Shown piece after piece: positions 38,801 through 52,129 of a stretch of DNA of 64,000 nucleotides. The notes below the pieces were generated by a model. It was not told the origin of the DNA and did no database searches. It saw only the letters and a program-made list of their open reading frames with translations. The DNA lies in assembly GCF_000150275.1 (NCBI RefSeq), contig NW_002060950.1:1786106-1850105 (forward strand), in the 5' to 3' direction. Position 1 is the first letter of the stretch, and the number at the start of each line of letters is the position of its first letter. The stretch comes from Trichoplax adhaerens (Eukaryota > Placozoa > Uniplacotomia > Trichoplacea > Trichoplacidae). The position numbers and the translations under genes were made by a program.

Positions 38801-41800
38801 TTTTCATCCATCGCTTACTTTAGCATCAAAATGGACTATCCACGGAACTCAAATTGAGTGATTCATTTGAAAATTTGGGGGTCAATCCATTTCCATCCTA
38901 CTGTCTCTTGAGAAGAAAAATCACTTTGTTAATCATGTTCTAGTCAAAAATTTAATATTGTTGATGAAAAGAAGTAACATTAAGAATAGAAAATGTAACA
39001 TTATTACTTTTGATTTGTGTTGCCTCTTGAGTTATATGTCATCAAATATTAACAAAGCTTTAAGATAGATACGTAGAGAAAGTTATGCGTCAAAAATTAT
39101 TTGTTTTTCCAATCATGGAAGATGGCGACATTATTGCCTTCGGTACCGAGTGATTTGAACAATCTAAACTTTCATTTCCTCAAATGCTACAAGGTGAGAA
39201 TAATACGAGATAAAGTAATTACTGAGATGCAATGGAATAATATTAAATAATAATTATTTTGTACTACTGTTATCCCATCAATACATAATATCGATGAAGA
39301 AAAATGACGCGAGAAATATTTTATTGATTCAATCTCAATATTGTTGTTGCTATAAAAATTTTATGGCGTAAAGTAGATGATATAAAATTATCCAAGTATT
39401 ATACTTGTCGTTAATTTAATTTTATCTCTTTCCCTCTTTGCCTCTGTATGCTTCGAATATTTTCTTTGCTGATGAACTATCAGCTACGTTTATTTCCTAT
39501 CGATGATGACAAATAGTTTGGATGATTTGTATCTACAGAATTTTTGACCATCTCTGCTCGTTAACTTAATTTAGCAACCATTGCCTACTTCGTATAACTC
39601 GTATGAGTGGTCTGGGGTCTCGATCACGGACAACTTCAATTATTTTAATGGTCAACATGAAGAAAATGATTGAGCCCAGCTGAAATAGAAATCCAGTCTA
39701 CGGACTCGATGGATTGAGTTCGTATTCTATCCGACGGTCCAAAAGGATAGGAAAAATAGTTTACAAATTTACACTTTGTTACCGAAAGAATGCCTAATCA
39801 AAGCATGATTGTTTTTTTATCCCTTCGATAGCATACTACTGTATAGAGACTACCACAATCCTTGACGATTAAGCTATCCCGATCGCTATTTCTCTATTCA
39901 ATAAACACTGTAATCGATGAAAATAGTCAATCAAGAGAAAATCAAGTGGATAGTCTTTCTCTCCCCACCCCCCAAAGTTGTTCCGTCCTTTTTAATTCAA
40001 GGATTAAACCAATAGATAAACTGATTACTACCATGTTTTATGACGTTATGAAATCCATCAATCATGGCCATACTAGCGAATGATGATGAAAATGATCGGA
40101 ATCAATACGTGCCTAAGAATAAAAATGGATGATGATGAAGTAAAGACTAGCAGGGGGTAATGACGTGACTAGTCTGCATGTTATAGTAAGACAGGTGTTG
40201 TGTCTTTTGAATAAGCCTATTTATCTATCTATAATTAGATGTTTAGGAATTGATTATCTTGTATGATTAACACACGGCTATTGAAAACGCCAATTAATCG
40301 ACAACAAAAGGATGATGGCTGACCTCGCGGGAAAGTAAACAAAAGACAAATTATTCCGATCAAACAAGAAAGTAAGCTAAGCTCTCAATTTTCATCATCA
40401 AGATGATGCTTGATGATGGAGGATATTTTCCTTATGATTTTGCTCATGGATAAGTTGCTATTTCCTCTTTTCCAATGAAAAGAGAATACAATTCAATGGA
40501 TGATATTTTCAACCGTAACGCATTTAGATCATCATCATCAGGTTGAGAGAGAGGGGGATTACTTTGTAGAATAGATTGGAGTTTTTCTAAAATAACTTTT
40601 TCTTGGGCGTGGGATACTATCTGTGCTCAATTTTAGCGGCAACTTATTTTGGATCATTATGACGCTATTTTCAAGAAAGAGAATGGCTTGAAATTGATTT
40701 CGTTTCGGTGGGGCACGATCAATCGCTAATTTCATCATCGAGTTGCATGATATTACCTTGACTTGTTGAATGTTGCTATGCTGACTGGCCGTGGACTCTC
40801 TTATTGCCATACGTCATATTAAAGTAAATAAAACAAATAATGGCAACGGGAGACGAGAGAAACGCGTTAAGTAATTATATACAGATATGACGATGCGGCA
40901 TCGCTTACCGGTTATACTATTAATCGTCGATAGAATAGTGTCATCATTATAATAAGCCTGCTGCTTATTGTTATCCCTACTATTATTATTATTATTACTT
41001 CTTTTGACCTTATTATCTTCTCTACAACAACGTATTTTAATTTATTATTCTTTTTATTTTTATCCTAGTATAGCAAGTCGTGCCATGGATAACTCTTGTA
41101 GTAATGGAGATTCCTTCCTAATAATCTTCATTAACACTTGAGAAAGAAGCAATCATTACTGGATTAATTTCAATCTGTATTGAATTAAATGGATTCTTTT
41201 TGTGATGTGTATGAATTTTATTATCACCAAAGAGTAGAATACAGTTTAATAAACGATGATTATTAGTGCCCTTCCTTAACGCTTGGAAAAGTTAATCATC
41301 GCCGGATGCATTTCGATTTATTGCAACTTTTACTGTAGTAATAGATAAAGGCATTACTCAGTAACTGTTCTAGTTGACCAATTAGAATGGAATCATTATT
41401 TCTATTAGCGTACATCTTGGATTCTTTTTATCAGACATTATTTTACAACCATTACATCGAGATCCAAGCAAACTAATGTAGTGATATTTCTTGTACAGCG
41501 TCAGAGGTAGCGGCATACAATTTTTAACGTAGAAGGCAATTATAGGCATTGCATTCAATTTTCTAGTATATCAAATAACATATTTACATATAGTGTTTAT
41601 TTTTAGTAGAATAAACTAGTAAAGCTAAAAGATTGGGGAAAATGTTGAAAGAGGTCTAATGAAAAAGTGCTTTAATGCCTCAATTGATTTCCGATCAAAA
41701 ATTTCTTCATAAATCAAATAACCTCAAAACAAACTCTGCCATCATACAACATTTGACTACAGTTAAAATAGAGAAAAGTTCTGATATTACTTTTAATCCT

Positions 41801-44800
41801 TGTATGAGATGAACCCAAACTATGACAGAGTAATCCAATTTTCTAAATAATTACAGTATACGTATATGGTTATCGAATATTTCAAAATAATTCCTTACGT
41901 AATTACATTATACAGTGATAGTCACTATCTATTTCAATTGGGATAAATAAGCTAGTTTATGATTAATCTGTTGATGAAAGCAAATACTGTGTCTATTCAT
42001 GAGACAAGTTGAAACATGTGTCTTTTTTACGTGGTGGTCATCAGTTTCTTCTAATATGACTGTCTTGAATTAAAAATTCCATCTGTATTGTTCTATGATT
42101 AGATCATTATGAAAGAAAGCGTTCTATTTTATAGAAAATCGATAATAAATTGAATAAGTAAAGCAACCAAGATTACCCTTTAGAATGATAAAGCGGAGAC
42201 AAAAATATAGTTTTGATAAAATGTTCATGGATCAACATGGCTAAGTAATAATAATACTTCCAACTTAGCATGTGGCATTCATTAAAACAATAAACAAATT
42301 TCGCCCGCTAGGATAGAGGATAATTTCCGATTTTTACACTATTCCTACGCTATTATAATAATTGAAAATGTTGCCCAAAGTGAGATGGTTGTTATTTTAG
42401 CTGATTAATGAGTGATTGATTAAGAATGCCGGTGTTGGCTATTATGGTTTATCGTTGATCAAAGTTCAATTTAGATTGAAGTAAATAGGATAACAACTGG
42501 ATTTTTTAATCTACTCCTCGATCATTAATCATGACTATAAAATCCTCGTTAATCAGAGTCATAAGACTAGTACTTCAGTTGATCAGTTGATTGGCTTTTT
42601 GAATTAACAAAGTCAACTGCTTATCATAACTAAGTTATAGCAACGTATCCACTTGATTTAAATGACAAATATAAATTGATAGTTGCTATTGATTTACCCT
42701 ACAGGCATAAGAGATAACTACTATAACAGTGAACAATAGATTAACTGGATATAAAGACTATGCAATAGAAAGCAATATTACAATTTGGCCGAGTGTTGTA
42801 AAGGCGAAAATATTATTTAATAATAAAATCAGATAGAAGGACAAATAACTATTAAAGTTGATTTGCTTAATTAAAGTCTAACCCTTTTATTATTATTATT
42901 CTTTTTTGGCCTGTCTTTTGACTCCGTATTGGTATGTCTATCGATGACTGTTAAAAGTTTAACGTACTACTGCTGATAATTGAATGATAAGAAAATAAAA
43001 TAATCTTGATAGAATTGTCTTGCTAATGTATAAAATGTGTCAATTTGACTTCAATCTCGTCTTGATGATCAACGAGACATTCAAGTCAACTTGGGCCGCC
43101 GTAGTAACATCATCATCCTCATCATCATCATCATAATAGCTAATTGAAACATGATCTATGGTACATTGGTTTATTGTCTCGCTATGATGAGACCAATAGA
43201 TTGAATCGTATAATCGCTTTGAAATATTATAGACAAAAAATTTTTTGTTCTATTTCTAACAAATTTTTAAAGAACTTTCTTTAAATCCCGTTGTTTGATT
43301 ACACTAATATCATCAATTAAACAATAGACAATGGCCCAACCCTTTTTGACAAAAAAGAACCATATGAGCATTATTTTACCTTATTAGCATCAATAATGAT
43401 GGCAAATATAAAGAGAAACGAGTCAACATATTTTTCCCTTGCTTATAAATCGCTGAAATATCATTTTAATATAACATGGAAATACAAGGTAGCCGCAATA
43501 GTTATAACCCATACAAGCATACCGCTTAGGAAGGAATTTTTTGTCTAATTAATTGTTGTTATCATTATTAACTAAATAATCTCAAGTTAAAATAAATACG
43601 CAGCAAAAATACTTTACTGTTGTCAAGAGTTAATCCTGTCCTAGTGAATAAAAACACAGACGGAATAGAAGGATTCCCATTGGATCAAATAACGACGTGT
43701 AGAAGCCATCAAGTTAGCACAAGTAGTCATTTGGGGTTGTCATCGCTTAATAAATTTAGAAAAATGGTCCGTTATACATCAAGAATTACAATTCAGCAAT
43801 TGAATCGAATAAGTCAATAAGTTGGAAAATTTCAAATTGGCATCAAATTCGTCTAGAATTATGTAGTTATGCTATCGCAATGGATTTGCCGTTATGATTG
43901 ATCTTTCGAGCATACTTAATTTTCAATAACAATAATATAAAAAAAGGATTATTATTGTTATCGACAAGATCACTTCTTTAATAGAATAGTTGAAATAAAT
44001 GATATCCGATAAATTGAAGAAGGGAAGGAAAAAGAAATTAGATATTAAGTGATGTCATTTCTTGACAGTAGCCACTTTTAAAACAGGGGTATTAGATTAA
44101 ATTGGCTTGAGAGAATGTAACAGCTGTTGAGTGATGACATTCTTGACAAACAATAATTCAATAAATATTGCCCGCCTTTGTGTTGAATCTTAGTGTAAAA
44201 AAAATATTATTCACTCTTCACGTCATGATTGAAGATATTTTAAATTTTCTTTTCTTTCTTTCCAGTCTGGTGACTACATTAATTTAGCCAGGTATTGTTT
44301 TGTATAATCCGTCTCAATTATATTTTTTTACTTTTATGAAATAAGTACTTTATAATGATCTCTGTCATGCTTTGATATAACCAACCATTTGATGATTAAT
44401 ATTGGTTATCCTATCCTGCCGTGATAAGATCGTTGAGTATTTTCTACCTTGTTACCATGACAGAATGCATCATGATGGAAATGACATGACCACAATAATC
44501 AACAATTGCTTACTCAACACTATTGATGATGTTAGTAGTACGCTGATCATTTTTACTGTTGTCATTAGACCTTAATCACATGATGATTACAGATTGACTG
44601 GCGATGATTAATAATGTTCAAAGTTCTCTGCTACGATGAGATTATCACCAATTTGCATCCGTAAATTAGCAAGTATGGTCCACCAAGCATGGTGTCTATG
44701 ATAACATTTATTGATGACGATGATAACGATTATTTTATCCAGTATTATAACTCCAATAGTAATGATTGTATAATGATGATAAAATATTGATATTAATTCA

Positions 44801-46284
44801 TCGATTGCGATGACTCCCAGCCTAAAACTAAGAAAATAAGATCTTCTCCATCATAACTTTAATAGATAAATGAATTAACTGATTTCATCAAGTTTTAAAT
44901 CAGTAAGTCAATATCGGGTCATACAAATCTTCAATTTTGAAACTTTAAATTATTTTATAAAATAGCCGTATTTATATGTTATAAATCCCAAATTGATTAA
45001 AATTGATTAAAGTAAATGGCTTGAAATACTATATTTGTTTTATGACACAGGAAGATATTCAGGCTAAATTGAAGGCTACTGTTCATAACGCGTATCATTA
45101 TTTAGTTAGTTACTTTTGAAATAACTAGCATTACAAGTTGCAGAAAAAGAACTATGCTCATAATCATAACATCAAATTGAATAAGTAATCCATGAAGTGA
45201 AATAATGACTGAGAGAGAATAGGTAGATATCTTAGATAACAAATCATCATAATAAATAATAAACGTTAGCCAATATTGTTGAAAAGTCAACAATACAATT
45301 TCCTCTTGAAAAAAGAGAAAAGTAAAACGCTGGATAATAAGGTAATACCAGTCATTACACCGTGGTAGCTGATGATGAAGCGATTATCATAATGAACGCG
45401 TATTAATGAATCACGAATGAAAGTAAAAACAGGATCTTATTTATTCCATCATTTCAATTCTGATTACAGCATTATCTATCTATCAATGGATAATATTGGG
45501 AGAATATCTGTCTATTAAGAGCGCGTAAATCATTCAATAGCTTTGCAATGGATGATGTGATCTTGCAAGAATTGACATGCTGTTACTATTGAGTTTTATT
45601 CTTGGGGATAGTTTTTTTGGGAGCAGAAAATTTCTTTGAAAGTACCCGTAATTCCATTATTATCTATGCATATCCTGGATGTGTTTATTCAATAGAAAGG
45701 ACACGATTAAGATGATTGTACTAAAGTTAAACTAAACCTTTATCCAAAAGAATTAACAATTCGGATATATTCGTAACATTTAGTAAGGATAAAATTCCCA
45801 TCATCTTCTCAAGATGACGATGATATTCATTTTTGGTTTATACGTCACCACAAAGGAATGAATTGAATTCTACTCGCATGTCCGCCGCTATTTCATTGAT
45901 TAATTAGCAAGATGATGAAAGTGTACCATTTTTAATGAGTTTATAAGTCTAGTTCAAATTCAATTGGGGCTAGTGATTAACTTATTGGAGAAAGAGTAAG
46001 TTTTAGACGCTAATATCCGAGATGAAACGGAATAGCCGTTGTCAGTAAGTTGGCCATTTGGTTAGAAATGACAACAATTTACCTCAACTGATGCTGATAT
46101 CGGTCTTGATGCCACCAAGTATAGCTATCGCTTACAATATCGTATGGTCAATTTTAGCACTTTGTAGTACCTGTATAAACGATCCGTTGGATAACATCAT
46201 GATGGAGATTGTATTATTGATCCTATTCCATTTATAAAAATGGAGTTGAAGTTGATTAATTGTATCCAAGTAGAAGGGGAATAT

Positions 46285-46700
46285 CCAACTCGGCTAAAGT
46301 CAACAAGTTCGATGTAACATCGAGTTAAGATGAAAGAGTACTACCGCCAGCATACAAGATAGTGAATTCATGATGATTCATGTATTGAACTGGATGTGAA
46401 TATGTTTAACAGTGGTAATTACATATATGATGGTCATTTTTGCTCGGCTGGGTAAAACACACTCGTAGTTGATTAACTAAGGTGAAGATTACGGTAGCTA
46501 GCGATTGCAGCCAAATTCGATGATGATCAATCCTGACTGCGGGACTGTCCTACTCGAGTAAAGTCAACAAGTTCAATGTAGCATTTAGTTACGGCGAAAA
46601 GTGTAAAAGATTGTTAATTGGATGATGGATCATCTTGAACTTATCACGAATAATATACTAAACAGTGCTAGAGATCGTGAATGATGGCCACTTTACTTAT
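46285..46700. repeat. Two-copy degenerate repeat, spacing about 265 bp
   Basis: TAAAGTCAACAAGTTCGATG near 46297 recurs as TAAAGTCAACAAGTTCAATG near 46560, with weaker similarity on both sides. Confidence 0.5.
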
Positions 46701-49700
46701 CGTATAATATGATGATTGACTGTGGTGGAGAAAGTTTAGCAATCACAATTCAATTAGTAGGTGATTAGTTATGAATACCGCGTAAGATTGCAATCATTTT
46801 CTGCCTTGTGCCTTCATCATCCATTGCTAAGCGTAAGTTTCAACTTTCTGCTGCTATTTTAACAGCAAGGCTGCTACCTTAAAGTAGAGTGGAGAATTGA
46901 TCGTTGAATTTCGAACGATCCTATCTCTACCGGGGCTCTACGATTGATATCGACATTGATGAAAGTTTCCCTCACAATTTCATCGTATTCTACGGATACT
47001 ATCCCAATCATTCAAGACAAGTATGATGATAAAATGCTCGTCTATCACAATGATGGCTAATAAGTTTAACGCCAATACCCTACAAGGCAAGAAAATGCAA
47101 ATAATTCTTTCTCATCATCCAACATCGAATCAAGATGAAAACGTCAATGATTTGCCATGCTGTTTGATACACACGTAATTTGATAATAGTTACTTGTCAA
47201 TCAATGCTTTTGTCTTGATTGGTTTCAGTTAATAATGATTGATCGACCGGCTTTGATTGGCGTCCTTTATCAAACAACTTTCAATAACATTACCTTTTAG
47301 ATAATTCACACTTTTCAAAATTTTGCATCTTATCATCTTTTGTCTTGACTTAACTGTGTACACTGTACACTCTCTCCTCATCTATTATTTGCCATCATCA
47401 CATCTTGTCGAGTTTGTCTTGGCCCTACGGACTTTACGTTGATTGCGATCGACTTCATCATGAGCCAAACTCAAGGTAAAAAAAAATTGGAATATGACGG
47501 ATTTTAGTTGAAGTACCCAATGTTGATAGAAATTGATAGCATTGAATTGGATTAGATAAAATTAACATCGATGATAGATAACGTTGTTGAGACAGAGAGG
47601 AAAGCGATTATCTCCTGTCTTTCTTCTTGCCTTCTCTTTTTTTCTTTGCCAAAATTGTTCTCTTCCTATCCTTTCGTCGTTTTTAAAGTTGAAAAAGGAC
47701 AATCATGACTGTGCTAGTTAGCATGATGATCCAATTTTAATAACAGTAGTCAATAGGACGATGATGATGGAATATTTCATTCTTCAAGTCATCTTTCCTA
47801 TCGAATCGAATACGGTAATAATCGTCAACTGCGTAAACTTGACTTGACATTCATTTCAAGATTTTTCATGAACTTTTTTCCAAACACGAGTTGTCAATCG
47901 ATTGATCTTTTTGTACATTATTCCGGCTGTTTTTCTTCCCATCCTCTCTCTCTCTCGTCTTTGCTTGAAGTAGAGTCACGTTTTCTTTCTTGCTATCCGT
48001 TTCTTTTTACTATTAAACACTTGTGATTGAAATGTTATGACCTTGTCTACGGCAATGGACTCTTTTTTTCTCCTTCATTCAATTATTATAAACAACAAAA
48101 ATGAACTTCAGGCTGTTTTTTCTTTCATCAACTCCGGCGATTTCAACGTGATCAATCATCGTTCGATCGCTCCTTTTCAATCGATCTACTTCATCGACTT
48201 TTTCACTGATAGTCAAAGGAAATGATCTCATCACCTTCTATTTCCATTACTAATATGAATTGGGATAGAGGAAAATGATCTTTGCTTTTAAAATGCCATT
48301 TCTACAAAACCATCCATTTTTTGGTATTGTCCTCTTATCCATCAAAATCTCTTTAGTATTATCGTAATCTAGTTGTTAGGAAAAAGTGGATGAAAACAAA
48401 ATGAAGTTAATTTATTTCATGGAAATGATGTGGATTCCATGATGGAAATATCTACTTGGATAGTAGCGATCAATTCTTGCTATGATAGTTAAAGAGTGAG
48501 AGTATTAGCATAAAGGAAAATCATTGTTAGTGAGGGATGATCAAGTTCAATGTTGTCTTCATTTCAGGCTAATTACAATATTGTTTTAAAGCGATGGCAC
48601 AATAATCGATTAGAGTTGAAATAGGATTCGTATTCCCTTTTTTTCTTCCCTTACATTGATATCAACTTGAACTTGATTTCTTTGAACAGTTAAGTTAACT
48701 CTTCTCTTTTATGACATGTTTATTATTCATGAATCTATTAATCTTGAACATGCAAATTCCATTTCTTCAACCACTACTTCTCGAAATCGCTTACTTGCTA
48801 TCATCAAGATCAAATTAATCTTGATCCTTTCTAACTTCACCTACCTATCCATCTTTTAACAACAACTTAAAGAGGAATCTATCTACTGTATTGCCGACAT
48901 CAATGGTCGTTATCCGTTTGTAATTCTTGCATGAGTAAACGATCGTCATTCATTTCCAATCTATTCCATCCAAGGCAATTTCAATGGCCATCGATAGGTA
49001 GACATGAAAGTGAACAAGATGACTAATTGAACGATCTAATATCCTGACGATGCAAGTCGACTTGCATTTCATTCCTAGAATGTCTCGCCTTGTTGATCTT
49101 CGTAGGGGATCTCACAGTTGGTGGTATACCATTCCGACTGATTGGTGACGTGAGACAGTTGTAAATTGACTAAACTATTGAATTTTCAAGAATTGATTTG
49201 CCTGATTACTGCATCTTCCTCTTTTATTGTATGTCAAGTCAAGCATTTTTTTTCTCCTTTCGTCAAGATTGCTTAACCCCTTCAACAACAACATCCATTA
49301 CTCGTTTATTTCAAGACTCAAGGTTATTATCCAAGTTGTTGTCATAACTTAATCGGTCAACGTCAATATCACCATCATGGAAATGATTTATATCCTAGAT
49401 TCCTAGTTGTAGTTGATTTTGGGATGTCGTATTGAATAGTTTACCTAGCGCCATTTCGTTTCTTCTATTGTTGACTGTGGGTAATCGCCATCGTTATTCT
49501 TGAAAAATTATCCTCCATCCAGTCGTCAACATTGACTAAAATACACTTGGATAGCTCTGTCAAATAGCAATTTACATAATCTTGTCTATTTTATCTATGG
49601 GTATTGTTGCTAAAGTTAATTTTTAAACCATTGCTTAATTCTGTTAAGAGAGAAAAAAAGTTTGCCCTATTGACTAATTAATTACTCATCATCACTCTAC

Positions 49701-51699
49701 TATTAAATGTAAGGTAAGGCTGATTTTTTTGGACATACAGCCAATATTAGATTATCATTTGCCAAGTGGGGAAAATAATCAATCACACTGCTTGATCAAC
49801 TCGAAGTATCTCAACTATTGTATCATCTAGTTGGGTTGATTTTTTATTGTATAAAATAGTGGAGGACCGATTGAAGAGCAAAAAAGGAGCTGTTCAAAGA
49901 TCACATAAGAAGAAAAAAGTTGCATTTGGATGTAATCAAATTTTAATCATGCTATTCATTCACATGTATTATTTTACTCTATTCAAGTTATGATGGGATT
50001 GAAATCGATTCGATAGCCATTCTATCATTTTTTCACCATATCGAGAGACATTCTCTAAGATAGTATCGTGTCTGCCATAGAATCAGTCAAAGTTTACTTT
50101 TTTCTCCCCAACGATGATGGAAAATAAAACCACAGATATTATACTATCATCCTGACACGATCATGCCTTGAAGTTCATGCATCCAATTGTTGCTATTTTA
50201 TGCAAAAATGTAGCTCCATCTTCAATTCCATTTATTCATCGACTTGATAGATGTAATTATCATTGACTGATAGTGCAAATAGGAATAGAAGAATCCAATA
50301 TTCCTTAATTCACTATTTAGTGAACAATTACCTTTGGTATAGAAGCGCATTGATTATGAGTAGGCATTGTTTGTAAGTTTGTTGTTTGCCGAGTGTTATG
50401 ACTAAACGTGTCAAAGTCTCCTATTAGATCAAAATTTGCAAAATGATTTGAATAACGATCATAACCAGTGGTCTTAACTAATTTAACGCTATTATGTTAC
50501 TCTTCCAAGTCTATATCACATCCTTCTTGATAGAAGATTGATTGAACACTATTTTACCTTTCAATTGCTAAATTGCCAATGTAGTTCTAACTTGAATTTA
50601 TGTATGCCAGGATGATTATCAATTTTGGGCAATTTAAACAATCTGCTTTCCAACTTTGTCGTGATGATTCTCCATTAATTAATCCTCTGATGAACGGGAA
50701 TAATCAGCTCCAACAAACGATGAATTAAAATAGATGATAGAACTACAGATAGAGTTTCAATATAGAGATGTATTATATTCCCCTTTCGTTGCCTATTTTA
50801 ATCCATCTTCCTTATTCTAATCCTATCCATCAATGTATAAAAGCCAGTGATAAAACAACATTACCAACAAAATACACCAAGTCAATCCAATTTCTACTAT
50901 CTCATCATGACCGTTGAGTATTTTATAAGCTATCGCTAGTAAAGATTGGACCAAATCAGTTTGATAGGTAAATGCTTTCCTTTTCATGACAATTATCGCT
51001 TTTGTTTTTACTATCCATCGACTGTTAATCATTCTTATCATGTTTAATTTGGCTAAAATGAACCATACTGAACTCTACTTTTGCTCGTATGCAATCGAAT
51101 GATGATGATGAGAAAGTGCAGCTATAGGAGCAAGTAGAGTTCTATCGATAGCGAATGTCAATATCGATAGGGACGGAACTATCTTGATGATTTGCAATGA
51201 TGACGATGATGATATAAGGAAAATGGGATAGAATACAATCCAAAAAAATATATTGTTAATTCATTTATCAATCTCCTTGCCTCGTTGTATGTCAGTATAA
51301 AGTAGCAAAACGGTTGGGATAGTGATACATTAGAAGATGATCATTTGATATTTCCTGAGAAAATTTGATCAACATCAAGATGTAAAAAATGCAGTTGAAC
51401 GCCCAATAACGAGTTCATTTTTACCCCATGAGCATCTTATGACATTGTCATCATGTTACTTTCTTTCCCTGTCAATAATTGCAATTGTCTATTTATTTTT
51501 TTGAGTTTAACCTTTCTCTCTTCCATTCTAATTTTTTGTCTTATTTTTTACTTTGACGTGAAAATGGAAATCGATTTAAAGTGGTCATTTGAGCCCAAAG
51601 CTTATTTTTATTGATATTAAAATATTGACTGTCAAATTAGCGTTTTCAACTCATGATGCATTTCAAGTTATTCAACTTCCTTGATAACACCTTTTCCAA

Positions 51700-52080
51700 G
51701 TCATGTCGTCATTAATTTACATTGCTTCTAATTGTAGACTTTCTTCTTGATTTCTGGTCGTTATTGACTGATATTGCTTGTACTTTCGATCTTTGACTCG
51801 GTCATTTCGTTATAACTTTTATTAAAATGTTCTTTCTGATCATGTTTGATTTACATCGGTTCAACTTTTTACTTCTTGGTCATGTTGCTATTCCTTTAAA
51901 TGTCGGATTATTATTTTTATTACTTCTCCCCATTCTTCATGTTGCCAAGATTTGAAGTGCTGAGCTATTTCCAGTTTCCATTGATTACTATTGCTTCTAC
52001 TTCTCCTTTTGATTGATTTCTATCACTTTTACTTCTTATTCGTGTTGCTATGACTTGAATTAATCTGTTATTTCTTCTTT
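51700..52080. repeat. T-rich degenerate tandem repeat upstream of the PCGF3-like gene
   Basis: Phrases such as TTACTTCTTGGTCATGTTGCT, CTTCATGTTGCCAAGA and TTCGTGTTGCTATGACTTGAA recur at roughly 90-100 bp. It ends about 50 bp before the presumed start codon at 52130. Confidence 0.5.
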
Positions 52081-52129
52081 TTTCGTGGCTACGTTGATAT
52101 GGATAGTCGTCAGCGAACAAGGGCAGAAA

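Larger units (their letters stand above)
35408..52129. other. Gene-poor region, third part
   Basis: About 16.7 kb without a recognised gene. It contains two diverged copies of a hairpin-bearing unit (35472-35590 and 35695-35815), two copies of a roughly 265-bp unit (46285 and 46550), T-rich degenerate repeats at 51700-52080, and scattered ATGATG/CATCATC runs. A few short segments with good splice signals (39122-45091) and a Cys-rich frame (37607-37711, reverse) are discussed as findings only. Confidence 0.5.

Noticed and set aside
47460-47475. 5' coding exon (MSQTQ) for the PCGF3-like gene
   Set aside because: It joins in phase to an acceptor at 52106, but the ATG at 52130 already gives the normal family N-terminus, so the extra exon is unnecessary without transcript support.
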